Below are positions 35,901-48,160 of a stretch of DNA of 64,000 nucleotides, piece after piece (the stretch's first letter is position 1; every line of letters begins with the position of its first letter). The stretch covers positions 558,001 through 622,000 of the forward strand of contig NW_017265138.1 in the NCBI RefSeq assembly GCF_001638985.1. Direction: 5' to 3'. Below the pieces are notes generated by a model. It was not told the origin of the DNA, did no database searches, and saw only the letters and a list, made by a program, of their open reading frames with translations. This DNA comes from Phycomyces blakesleeanus NRRL 1555(-). Taxonomy: Eukaryota; Mucoromycota; Mucoromycetes; Mucorales; Phycomycetaceae. The position numbers and the translations under genes are program-made.

Positions 35901-38599
35901 TGTGTATTGTTTATATTTACTTTCGATGCACCAACGTCTAGGAAGGGATCTGAAAATGCCAGCATGATAGCAGCCAAATTATGCATAAATCCATCAGTTG
36001 CAACTGTCTGTGGGTCAACCTGTATCTGTGCGCGCTTCTGGTTCAATCTGATTATGTGAGAAAAGTACACCAATAATCCTTCGCGCGATGTTGTAGAAGC
36101 ACGAACAATGGAACTAGATATACCAAAGAGAGATCTCTAAAGAGGGAGTTTTTTTTTAAAAAAAGAAAATAAAGAAATAAAAGGAAACATTTTAGTTGGT
36201 GTTTTCTATTGTTGCCATCGAAACTGTAATCTTTCTTTTAAGCAATATCACTATACCTGGATGTTCTGGATAGTACCACGGACACCATTCTTGCAAGATT
36301 CAATATCGCCCGAGTTTCTACTTTCTGCATTTTGGAACAAACTTTCGGCAACCTTTGGCTACAATTAATAATAATAATAATAAAAAGAAATAGGAACATA
36401 TTAATATTTTATATATATATACGTATAATGATTACAATAGTATTATTTATCATCCTTACTGCACTTCCTGGGTAAGCACTAAGCTTGAAATAAGGACCAA
36501 GTAAAGAAAGTTCTTCGATGGTTCGAGCGGTTGCAGTCTCAGGATCAAATTCAGGAAGTGTAGGAAGCTAATTTATATACATGCATATATTTAAGTATTT
36601 AGTACAAAAGAAAGAGAGAGAGAATATTGATATATCGGTACAACAAGAGTATATTTATCCTTACCACAGTAGGCACAGATTTATTCTCGCACAAAAAAGA
36701 CAGCGACTAACCATACCACAGTGTCAGTAAATAATTTTAGTCAATACTCTCTTTTTAAAAAAAGAAAAGGTAGACATGTATATATATTATTTACCTGAAT
36801 AAAGGGCTTGAAATTATCAAGAATAGAAATCCTTCGTACTTGGTCCGAAATCATTGCTAAAGGAGTACCTAAGATCTATTATATATATACATTCGTAAGT
36901 AATCCCACGCATACTAATATACGCACTCTAAATATATAAGCACAAAAGTACGAACCGTATCCAAGCCGTCATCTGTAAACCGATTAATCAGCTCTGAGAG
37001 ATATTCTGTAGGCAGACCTTGAGCTGTATCAGGCTGTGCCAATAATCTTGAAACGAGTTGTGATGGACCCAAGGGTTGTTGACTATGTGTTGTTGTTGTT
37101 GTTTTTAAAATTACTATCTTAATATTCTTTCTCTCTTCTTTTTTGATAAAATGTTGAATATCTTACGTCTCAATTTGTGGAAACATATCTGGAATTTGCA
37201 ACACAAGTCCAGAATAAGACACCAACAAGAGCTTCACACTGTCCAACACTGATAAACGCTTATCCAGAACAGTCTTTTCAAGATTCTTGTAAAATACACA
37301 TTTTAATAAGATAGTAATAATAGTAATAATAGTTCGAATACATATAGTAAATTTTATTAATCGACTAACCTTGCTTCTTGTCAGAGTATTGCGTTTGATA
37401 TCTTGAGCCCTTTTCCAGCAATTGAGTAAATAATCAAAGTGTGAGATCTTCAAGTCCTGTTGAACATTTTGTGGGAGGTTGGGATAAGTCTCATTAGGAT
37501 CCAATGAAAGGCGAGCAACAAGAATTCGATCCATCAATGCTTGGCTTAGCTTAAAAGGCTTAGGCTCTATATACAATTATAATGTTAGAAAAATTAAAGT
37601 AATAATAATAATAATAATAAAAGTTTGGTTGGTATTAAACCTATTTGACACATCTACTATAATTTTTGCTGCGCATCTTACAAAAAACAAAAATTCAACA
37701 TGTAATATAAATATTTTCTTTACCTTCTTCTTCTTCTAATTCGGCAACCATTCCTTCAAGGTATATACATCCTCCTTGTTTATGAATAGCTTCTGACTGC
37801 AAGCGCATAAAAAAATGTGAATTCAATTTTTCAATTTCATTTTGTCAAATTAACTTTTTTTTTACTTGAAACTCACATCTAACGTCACTTGAAGGATACG
37901 AGACAACACATCATTCTGCCAGTCCTCGAATGTCTTTGGTGAACTGATGGGCTTTGTAACGGTAGGTTGTACGGGAGTAGGAGCAGGAGAAGTAGGTTTC
38001 TGTATAGGGGCAGAAGAAGTAGATGCTGCTGAAACTGGTACCTTTATATTTATAAATGCGTACGTGCGTAAAATAAATAAACAAATAGAAAATCGGTCAT
38101 TAGAGTTTTTATACATTTACAAGAAAGTGATAATAATGATAAAGTGTGAACATAACAATATTCAATAATAATTATGAATTTAATCTATATGTCTGTTGTC
38201 TTCTACACCCGAACTAGTGGAAATTGATAGATAGAAAAAGCGCGTTCTTTCCCCTATTTACCTTGACGGGTCTTTTATAGATTTCAGGTTCAATAGATGG
38301 AAGAGGTTGAAGAGGAGATGCCGTTGCACGTTTTTCCGATGCTTGCTGTTGTTGTTGCTGCTGTTGCTGCTGTTGCTTTTTTCTCTGTTCCTCTGCCTGC
38401 TGTTGCAATTTAGCCACACGCTTAAGGCGGATCTAAAGTAACATTGTAAAACGATGAGAATGTCTTTTTTTCTTTTCTTTTCTTTTTGCTCATGTAAGCT
38501 TTTGGTTCAGGTAAATCTTTAAAAAAAAAAAGGCAAAAACAAGGAACAAGGAACAAAGAAAGAAACCTTGTCAGCATCAGATAATTGTTCCTGGTCCAT
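32952..38599 (-). CDS. ufd2: Ubiquitin chain-elongation factor E4 (Ufd2), U-box ligase
   Basis: 23 exons on the minus strand: 38567-38599, 38262-38432, 37877-38041, 37724-37796, 37370-37566, 37167-37285, 36956-37082, 36795-36875, 36665-36706, 36460-36567, 36257-36358, 35921-36136, 35692-35815, 35475-35632, 35326-35370, 34960-35210, 34720-34843, 34517-34637, 34274-34400, 34023-34167, 33726-33938, 33124-33562 and 32952-33043. All phases agree, giving 1090 residues, within the Ufd2/UBE4B range. The start MDQEQLSDADKIRLKRVAKLQQQ is the typical E4 opening. A polyQ tract and Pro/Ser linker follow, then the armadillo-like E4 core (ISDQVRRISILDNF, GPYFKLSAYP, FITEAFYITLAAMHYG). The U-box is at about 1010-1060 (DVPDEYLDPLFFTLMEDPVVLPTSG, DRSTIRAHLLGD, DPFNRTPL). 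It lengthens ubiquitin chains on Cdc48-bound substrates for the proteasome. Confidence 0.93.
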
Positions 38600-38943
38600 A
38601 TCTGTACAAGGCTTGAATATAGAATATGGAAAAAATTAAGGAAAGAGAAAAGCAAAGAAGAGAAATCGACGGATAAAGCGTACAGACAGCGTCAGACACG
38701 AATGTGCTTTACGTGACAAGTTTCTTGACGTCATGTACATTATGCGGGAAACACTTCCACAAGCAATGTAAGTAGAAAGGTGGGAAGGGTAACTTTCTTA
38801 TTATTACTATTTTATTTTATTTTTGTGCTTTTTTGTTCCTTTAATCAATACAGTATAATATCTATACAAATACATATACACACACACATACACATATATG
38901 TATATATATATAAATATAATATTGATATATTGATAATTATATA
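38600..38943. promoter_or_regulatory. Shared divergent promoter of ufd2 and the dephospho-CoA kinase gene
   Basis: Only 344 bp separate the two start codons, which point away from each other. A TGACGTCATGTACATTATGC block with a CRE-like TGACGTCA core lies at about 38728-38738 in its middle. Other parts are (AT)n and TTTTATTTTA tracts. Confidence 0.5.
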
Positions 38944-39940
38944 ATGAAGTTTATTGGCTTAACTGGAGGAATTGCCTCGGGTAAGATGATTAAACAAAAA
39001 GATAAACATACAACCTTATATGTACCTCATGTAATTCATATCACACTCTTCTTTAACTCTCAACTTCCCCGATATTCCTCTATAGGAAAATCTACTGTTA
39101 GTAAGCTTCTTTTGGAAGAAAAGGTTCCAGTGATTGATGCAGACCTAATTGCGAGAGAAATCGTCAAGCCCGGAAGACGATCCAACAAACTAATCCGAAA
39201 GCATTTCGGCGACAGCGTGTTTTTAGCCGATGGAAACATCGATCGCCCCAAACTCGGTGACATAATCTTCAAGGATCCTCACAAGCGTAGCATTCTCAAT
39301 CAATGCACACATCCCTATGTTCGGCTCGAGATGGCCAAACAGGCGCTATTGCACTGGTTTAAGGGAGCCGATCGTGTTGTATTTGATGTCCCACTCTTGT
39401 TTGAGAGTAAATTGGATCATTTTATGGGAACTAACATTGTTGTGTATTGGTATTGTAAACTCGTCATTTTCTCTTATATATACTTTTACTTACAAAAGCA
39501 TAGTTTTATGCATACGCACATTTACGCATTAGTATTAAAACCAGACTAAAAAAAAGCCTCGATATTGACCAAATCTGTTTTTTTTTTCTTTTTTTTTCTT
39601 TCCCTTATCTAGTTCAGAGCCTCTTCAACTTCAACGACTCAGAAATAGGGATGGATTAACGGAAGAACAGGCTTCTAATCGCATTCAATCCCAGATGCCA
39701 TTAAGCGAAAAAGTCGAGAAAGCTGATATTGTTTTGGACAACTCGAGCGATGTTTCCCAACTTAAGACACAAGTGCGAAACATGATTCGCAAGACAAAGC
39801 CATCTACAGCAGTCTGGTTGGCCGAATACATCAGTCCGGTAGCTTTGGTAGCTCTTTCGATTGTTGGCATACATCGGCTGGCTCATTATTTGGGACCTTA
39901 TTTGAATACCCTGTTTGAAAGAATATTATTAAAACACTAG
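38944..39940 (+). CDS. cab5: Dephospho-CoA kinase (CoaE/Cab5 type) with C-terminal membrane segment
   Basis: Three exons, 38944-38980, 39086-39449 and 39613-39940, joined in phase to 242 residues, the size of yeast Cab5 (241). It phosphorylates dephospho-CoA with ATP, the last step of coenzyme A synthesis. The first intron splits the P-loop (GLTGGIASG|KSTVSK). Further family marks are VPVIDADLIAREIV, GDSVFLADGNIDRPKLGDIIF, CTHPYVRLEM, VVFDVPLLFES and SEPLQLQRLRNRDGLTEEQASNRIQSQ. After the kinase fold, about residues 207-228 (YISPVALVALSIVGIHRLA) form a hydrophobic segment, as in eukaryotic DCAKD/Cab5, suggesting attachment to a mitochondrial or lipid-droplet membrane. Localisation is inferred. 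Confidence 0.93.
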
Positions 39941-42138
39941 AAAAAAAAAGAATTAAGGAAGAAAAGAATAGCTAAATGTAAATACAAAAGCCATATTTTT
40001 GAAAGCTTTTCGTTGAATTTATTGAGATTTAATCGTATTCTTAATAGAAAATATGATTGCTTTTATTTATACATCATGTGAATTATATATGTGTGCGGTT
40101 ACTTTCAACCTCTGGCACAAAAATATACAAAAGATACGGTATATTAAAGCTCATGGTCACAACCGTTGTGTAGATATCAAAACACCTGCCATACCGGTAG
40201 AGAAAAATAAACAGCATATTAATTAGGTGGATTTGAAGATAAATTTATGAAAGAGAGAAATATTTAGCTCTAGTCATTACTATGTCCAACCTAATTAAGC
40301 TAATGCACATTGCTGCTTAGCTAGGTAGCGCCAAATATATTGGTTCCTTCATTTAGTGCTCATTTTATCTCTACCTCTTTATATCTGTTCGGATTAACAT
40401 ATTAAACAAACAAACAAACAAATGGCAGTAATATAAATCGTAAGTACACCTATTCGATAAAATACAAGCTCTACTTTCTATCTTCCTAAGATGTTGGTTT
40501 TCTAAAAAAAAGGCGCTAATAAAACTCCTCAACTATGCCAAGTAATAACAAAATACAGCTTGACAATAATATATCGTCGGTATATGAACGAGGCTTTGAG
40601 AGGTGGTGACAAGGAGACGGCGACAGACAGACAGATAGAGAGATGGTGGGAGCATCTCAAGCAAAGAGAAATCAGTGTATGCTAGTAGATACAAATAAAG
40701 TGAGTAGCAGTGGGTCGAGATCCATACTGAACAGCAATACTTGATTGAGGATCATATTGACAGAATATACAAAACTGAAGACAGGTGAAAAAGACGTGCG
40801 CTCATTGATTTAGAATATATTACTAAATAACTTTCAATGAAATTCTGTGATAATCCAGTATTTTATTACCCACGTAAAAAAATATTGTCATTTAAAGGAA
40901 TCTAGTGGCGAGAAAAAAAGACGATTTTTTTTGGCTACACTATCAGTGATATCACAAAATGTATAAAAAGTCCCATTTTTGATACTTAGAATCAAGAAAG
41001 TGTCTTTAAGAATATGCTCCAATAAAGTACCCCTGTCAATTAGTTAATTTTGTTCATGAACAAGCTATTTCTGGTATCGAGTAAGCTAGGGATGTATTTA
41101 GATCCTGTTGTCTATAAATATGCAAAAGTGTTATATTTCTGATAATCTTAGCTGCAATAATCATGTTTTAATACTATCCAAAAGCAATAGAGTAGACCTA
41201 AAAGGCTTGTACTTTATGATATCTTTTACATACACTTTGTTCCTTTCCGGGATATTTAATTTATACTATATGTTCTGAAATAGCTGGCTTGTCCGTGTCA
41301 ATTACACCTCCTAATAAAAGAATAAAATTTGATCTTTTCAATAATATTCACTTGTTAAATAGTTTGCTTTTTATTAATATATGGATGATATTGCTATCTA
41401 GGGTTCTTATAAAGCGAAAGTTTGAGATCTACTATGCTCTGCCCACCATCTCCAAAGGTACGATGTCTATTATTCATTCTCTTAAGAAATCATTTTGATG
41501 CTTTCAACTATCGGTATAACCTTATTCCAGTAGAACTCAACCTGGAATTCAAAATTCCACCTCCTATCGTATTGTGATGAGATCCAGATAATATACATAT
41601 ATACTTTTTGCTTTCTTTCTCTGCATCTTATTTATTGTTTAATGTCGTTTTATAATATATGTGAATTTATTTCTTAGTAATTATTGGGTCCCTTTTGTGT
41701 CTACTTGTACAAGCAGAAGAAAGAATAACTTTCTCTTGTGTTCTTGAGCAAAAAGTGCACAGACCACTTTAGAGTAACCTACAAATCGCCTTTGGAAACT
41801 TGTACTTCACCTTTAGAATTATTGCTACACCGATCAAGACCAAACCCTTCATTACTTCATTACCTCGTAAATTATTTACTTCTTTGCTTCACCTTGCAAA
41901 GTCGCTTTTATTAGTAGCTTTATTAAATATTATTAGCCTCCACTTCTGTCGTAAAACAGTTACACAGACCCAGTAAAAATAATATACAGCTATATCACGT
42001 TTGCTCTGACGTGGACGTCTAAGACTGACAAAAACCGCAGTCCTAAACTTTAATCGCAGATGAAAAAAATTCTGTTACTTATAGAACCCCTCCAACGCGC
42101 GTCGTTTGTTTTCTCCTTGAGCAACAACAGTCCCGGTT
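39941..42138. other. 2.2-kb gene-poor region
   Basis: Low (AT)n content compared with other intergenic DNA, with many short ORFs but none with coding character. It may hold decayed mobile DNA; I recognised no family. A GACAGACAGACAGATAGAGAGATGG repeat lies near 40622. Confidence 0.45.
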
Positions 42139-42649
42139 TCATAGTGAGGCGTCTCTTGCGACCGTTGCAGGGAGATTCTTCCATGCTACAAGCATCGGAA
42201 AGTGAAAGTTGTTACTCGCCAGCTCAGTTAATTCTGAGAAGTCGTGGGGCATGGTCTCTTTTCATTTTTGGAAGGACTACTGTGTACATCGCATCGCCAA
42301 TGTGGAATCATGATGCTGGGGGGAGGGAGGTCTAACCTGTGGTGAGATGTGCTGGCTCTTCACTGCTAACCTGACTGAACTCTTTAACGGCTGACGGTGA
42401 AGCTACTGGTAGTCGAATGAGCTGGACCTTATCACCTAGTGGTAAGTTCTCTGGCGAGTTCGCACCCACATTACTCGGTGACGAGATGTGGGGCTGGATG
42501 AACGGGTGCTTTCCGTTGGTTTGCCACCATTCCAGCACCTCCTTCGCTACCAAGTCAGGTTTACGTCCTGAAGGAGATTGAGCCGCGTAATGCGGGGACA
42601 AAGAACTTGGTGTCATGCTTTTTATTCTTTTACTCATGTAAAAGAACAT
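42139..42649 (-). CDS. Hypothetical two-exon ORF in a GC-richer island
   Basis: Minus-strand exons 42337-42649 and 42139-42257 join in phase (ACAG|GTTAGA ... AAAAG|AG) to 143 residues. Exon 1 encodes VAKEVLEWWQTNGKHPFIQPH, SPENLPLGDKVQLIRLPVASPSAVKEF and EEPAHLTT. Exon 2 encodes MPHDFSELTELASNNFHFPML and AWKNLPATVARDASL. Base composition and codon use are clearly more gene-like than the surroundings. No family is recognised; it may be part of a repeated element or an orphan gene. The start is uncertain, as Met codons at 42649, 42637 and 42616 are all in frame. Confidence 0.45.
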
Positions 42650-45600
42650 TAAGTGAAATTAAATCAAATAGAATAGTTTCTTTATGTATATATATATATG
42701 TATATCTTTAAATAAATAAATAAAGTCTTTTTTAACTAGTATCGTCTCCAATAAAGAAAACACGCTTTTAAACTTTTTTTTTTACTTGATTGAAGATGTC
42801 AATGTTGTAATTAAGAGAGCTCATTTATAAGAAAAAATCAGTCTAATCAAATAAATCTGAAAAGAAATAAAATGTTATTTGTACATTCTAGCGTGGTACT
42901 GATAACCGTGTTCAACTATAGATGCCGTTTTTGTCTATAAAGTATATAAATTGTAGAATAATGTTTGATGATTCCGATGCCATGAAATGTATGCTATTGA
43001 ATTTGGCTAATGATGATGGTCAGTGTAAAGAGGATGTATTGGAATGAGAGAAAAAACAAAAAAAAATGAAGAGACATGAGAGATTAGAAGGAATAATTTA
43101 ATTCATGTCTGAAAGAGAGACAGAGAAGGTATGGTGAATTTAATACACAAGCAAGGTCCTCATCGTATTTACACAGACTGTACACAAAAAAAAAATTCAA
43201 TTTGTATGTATTTATGAAATAAGCTTTCTTATCTAAGAATCGTTTTTTTTTGTACTTTGAATATCAATGAATACTTAAAACACTTTGTTTGTTCTTGTAT
43301 ACACATATGCTCAATTATATTCACGGTGCAAAAGATTATTTGAATTCAAATAATAAAGTAGGAAAGTTTGACTTACAAAACACATCCTTCAATATTCTGT
43401 ATAGAAATAACCCGTCAAAGATGTACAGATAGCTTTTATATTACACTTTGAATATAAATTGACAGTCATTAGGGTATATTGAATTGCATGGAGTGGAGGA
43501 TGATTTTGGTACTTGCTGGTTATTGCGTTTTATTCATTGCTAAAGTTAATTTGTATGTTGGTTTTTTGTCTTTTTTTTTGCAGTAGGAGATCTTGTTTCT
43601 TTCATTCTCTTAATGCTGTACTTGACAGTAGACATGCTTTATGCAAGCTATCAATGAAATCTGGACTGCACAAAAATTTGCTAAATGTATGTACATGATG
43701 CATCAGTGTTTTGTAGGTATTATTTCTGACATATGAACAGCGGGTGTTATCTGATGAAGATGTGCCTTGAATATTGGATTTGATTAATAAATTTAAAAAC
43801 GAGGGCAAAACACTGTTTTTTTTTCTTTAATTGATTTATTTATTTGAGTATCCTCTTTTAAATAGTTTATAATAAATGCTAGTATACATAAATATCCAAA
43901 TATCATATTGTCTAGAAGCCTTTTTTTATACATATATACTGTAATTAAGTATACAACTGATGACAATGAAGATACAGACAATTTTAATCGCCTGTTTCAT
44001 TTTGCTTTGACGGGGAGGAGTAAAATAAGATTTAACCATATCAGTGTACACTTTTGGCCACCCTAGTTTTTTTTTGAAAAGAGATTGAGAGAAAAAAAAG
44101 GTTTAGGCCTAGATCATAGCTGATCAAGGAACAATTTTGAAAGTGGTTGATAAGCTCTATTAATTTTCTTCTTTGATCCTTGCTTTCAACTATAAGGTTT
44201 GAATGAAATTCTAAATAAAAAAAAAGCTTCTTTTTTTTTGGCTTTTATGTTGTTAGAATGAAGAAGAAAAGCCAGACAAACAAACAAAAATTAGGTGTAA
44301 AAGGCCATAATAAAATACAAAATAATATAGTAGAGATTATGCTTATAGATGCAAGCCAAATAAGGATTAGTAAAATAGAATAAATCCTTAAAAAAAAAGC
44401 AAGGGACAAAAAGACCCTTTGTGGCAAAAGAAGGAGCCCAAGGTTTACTGTTGTAGGTGCTGTGGGCTGTCTTCATGATCGATGTGCGTTTTCCCTGCAC
44501 ATTCCTTATATGTATATATCTATACAACTATATACCTATATCTATATATTTCTTAGCTTGGTGGTATCCGAAACATACTCTTCTAAATCTACATTGTTTT
44601 GCAAGCTCGATGTAGCGAAACATCGAAAGATTTGTGGCTGAATTTGAAACAAAAAAAAAAGGATCTCATATCCTACTATTCAAGGCAGTCTCTCTTACTG
44701 TTGCAAGCCTACTCTACAACGTCTAGAATCTCTATATACTTTAGATTTTCCGTATTATCATTATGATAAGAGGTTGATTTTTTTTGCTCTATTAGACCAC
44801 TCAAAACGAAAGTCCAATAAAATAATAATAATAATAAAGGTTAACTAATTTTGATATAAAATATGTTTTTTCTTTCTAAATATATGTCTATATGTTCGTA
44901 ATATTGAATCACAACTATTCAGTTTAAACATATCTTTTCAACAACCAAATACATCATAAAGCTAGGAAGCTTCTGAATTGACAATACATCATTAGCATTA
45001 GCATTAGCATCATCATTATTATTATTATCATCATCATCATATTTTTTTTTCTTAACCAAAATAGTTCCCAATAGGTGTAGACCTAAAGTAAATAAATCGA
45101 TAAAGAGGGTCCAGACTTTTGAGAGCCACACTGGTCAAAATAGACAGAGAAAGGATTAGAGAGAGAGGACCCTGTCTTTGTCGATAGACTAGGTGTTTTG
45201 GTTTTAACTTCAATCGACTCCTCGCATAAGATATTTTGATGCTGTGTCTGCCTATTAGAATTGGTTGATTGATTGATTGATTGATTTTCTTATTTATGTT
45301 TTTGCACAACGTAAATTTTTAGAGGGAGGTACCACATGGGATCATGTATAATACTGCAGCCTTCTTTTTATTCCAATGAAATGTTTAGGGTCTGGAAAGG
45401 TTTCTTCCTTGTTTGTTGTTGATTTATTCTCTGTATGCAGGATCAAGGCAATTTAAGCAATGTAGTATATATATATATATATTTGGATCATGCTTATTAA
45501 ATACAATTATATGACTTTTTTTCTTCTTCTTATTTTCCAAGATATACTTCTTTATAAGATTTGTTTATTATTTGAGCTTTATGATGAGTATGGTACAGAA

Positions 45601-46188
45601 ATATTCTCTATGCTTTTTGCTTTGCTTTATTTTGATTTGGTTTTATTGCTGGATTCATATTCACCAAAGAAGAAAAATAAAATAAAGGAAAGTCTGGATC
45701 GCCAAAGTAGTATATAATACTCATTGAAGTCATAGTAAAACTGACGTGTGTGGCAAATGTCTAGAATTTGTACATAATGGTAATAAAAGAACCGGGGAAA
45801 AACATAAAAGACAACGGGAGGTTTGAACTGTTTCAAATATAGTATAAAGGAAAAGACAAACAAATAAACAAACAAACAAACAAACAAAGGGATGGTTTAT
45901 GAAGAGTATGCACATAAATATAAAAAGAAGAGGGAAGGAACACTGTCTTTCCAAGCCTTTCTGCATTGTTATCTTTAAAGTCAATTAAATAATAAATTCG
46001 ACCGTATTCTAATGCACTCTAATGCACTCTAATATACTGTACTTTGTTATGCTTTTCTGTGCTGTATTGTAGTAAAAGAAGAAACAGAGCTCTTTTTGGT
46101 TACCTGTAACTTGGCATACTTTGGCTCTAATTAGGAACAACATCGGTGTATATAGCAACAGTACTCTTTTTGAAATACTCATTCACGA

Positions 46189-46231
<43 letters not shown>

Positions 46232-47714
46232 GGTTATAGCTGTAAAAGTGACTGATAATTCCAGCATTATACAATAGGTGTACTATTTCCTAACAAGGAG
46301 TGTGAATTGATGAGTCTAGGCATCTAATATTTTATTTTAGTTTTACTTTTTGTATATGCCAATAATATCTCCTTCTTTCCTCCTTGCTCTTCTTCCTCAC
46401 TTTCTCCTGTCTTCCTCATCTCCCTTATTGATCTGTCGATCCTGGCGATCCTGATTAGAAGCAGCTCTTTTACAACAGCTGTATTCTTTTATTTCCTTTG
46501 GATAAAATAGTGTCATCAAAGAATTCCTTTCTTTCAGGGTTCATATTAGTGTATATATATAATGTACTATAAGATGAAAGTTGCAAAGAAAAAGAAGAAG
46601 AGGAAGAAGAAACACATATTCCACTAGGGGATAATGCTTTACATCCCAAATTTCAGATCTATTATATATTTCTATATATATATATATAAACATATAAAAA
46701 AATTCAAAAATAAAATTATGGTAGTAAAGATAAAGTGTCAATGACAGTACTAACAACAGTAATGACAGAATGAAGAAAAAATGTATCAGGCTTAGGGTCT
46801 AGGTCAGTACAGTACAGTACAGGTGCTCTATACTCCTTCCGAAATGTTGAGCATGCAATGAGCAATAATAAAGAATTAATACTTTAAAAAGTTTATACAT
46901 TTTCCTTGCTTAAATGGTTTACAAGCTTTGTTTTTTGTTTATGTTTTTTAGCTCCTTAAAATCCACACATACAGGACGTCAATATATACATATTTGTAGA
47001 TATGTGTGTGTGAAAGAGTTTTGTCTTGTATTCTTCTTTTTTTTTGCGTATATTTTTCAGACAGATCCTGGTATATTTAGGGCTTGAAAGGGTCAAGGTC
47101 TTATAATAAGTAATGAAAAAAAAGTATATGCAAATGCAAATTGAAATGCAAAAAGATAAACGACAGTATGGTGAGGACACGGACCATCGTTTGAAAATCA
47201 AAATCAAAATAATTCCGAATTAGTTGTATTTAGGGCCCAATATACAACTCATTGGATAACCAGCATCTTATAAAGAAAAGAAAAGAAAAGAAAAGAAAAA
47301 CAATACATGGTATTGATATCACCATTTATTTGAGAATAAGTTGAAGTATAATTCGATTTTCAACCGGGCACTATTTCTGTTATTATTATCAAAGCAGTCA
47401 ATGGAATATTGCCCAGCTCTTTAGGCAAACAATGGCTATCAAATATATATATATATTAGAAATGTCAAAAATTATAACCAGAAACTAGTATTAAAAAAGT
47501 CTAAATTCTTATTAGCGACTTATATATGGATTTATGAAGCTGTTCTATATTCATTATGCTCTATCTGTCTCTCTGTCTTTCTCTCTTTATGTGGGTGCAT
47601 GATATTGATGAATTATTGTACAGAATAATCCACCAAAGTGTTGGCTTCTTAATTGACTAATAATTGTATTAGTAATTACTAGGAAATGAATTTTACTTTT
47701 TTTAGGCAAATGGA
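42650..47714. other. 5-kb gene-poor region
   Basis: No supported gene. It contains (AT)n(GT)n at 46189-46231, GCATTA/ATCATC repeats near 44995-45045, AAAGA repeats at 47275-47298, AAACAAACAAAC at 45865-45890 and many short noncoding ORFs. A CAGTGTACACTTTTGGCCACCCTAG near 44045 looks like a DNA-transposon end, but no partner end was found. Confidence 0.5.
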
Positions 47715-47716
47715 TA

Positions 47717-48039
47717 CAGTCAAAGCTCGATATATATAGTGATATGGATGGTGGACAGAAATTTTATCGCTATCACTATATCGAGCGTGTTTTTTTCTTA
47801 CTCCGCGCATTATTTAGTGATATTTCTAATGCCGCTGTGAGTGACTACTGTTTTCTAATAGGATTTATAGTATTTTGTCTAAGAAACTGGGCTTGCTTTA
47901 AAATGCTAAATATAATATATATTCTACATTTATTTTTTTATAGTACAAAAATAAACTCAGAGCTCGATATAGTGATACTGGTGGATTCAAATTTCATCAC
48001 TATCACTATATCGAATATCACTATATCGAGCTTTGACTG
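47717..48039. mobile_element. pogo-type MITE (non-autonomous Tc1/mariner element)
   Basis: A 323-bp element flanked by TA on both sides (47715-47716 and 48040-48041). It starts CAGTCAAAGCTCGATAT and ends with its reverse complement ATCGAGCTTTGACTG. Both arms repeat a TCGATATAGTGATA motif that lets them pair with each other and also fold internally. There is no transposase. The CAGTCAAA..TCGATATAGTGA end is typical of pogo/Tigger elements. The 109-residue ORF across it is spurious. Confidence 0.85.
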
Positions 48040-48160
48040 TATATATATACAGACCCATATCAGTACTGAATAAAATTTTAAGATTCCGCCAAATCAAGGC
48101 ATCACCATTACACTACCTTTTATTTATTTTTTCAAAGCTTTTCCTCATTCGAATCTCACC

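Noticed and set aside
44040..44080. Possible DNA transposon end (CAGTGTACACTTTTGGCCACCC)
   Set aside because: No matching inverted end or TA duplication could be found in the window.
47744..48073. 109-codon ORF
   Set aside because: Lies across the pogo-type MITE and its flank; no similarity to a transposase.
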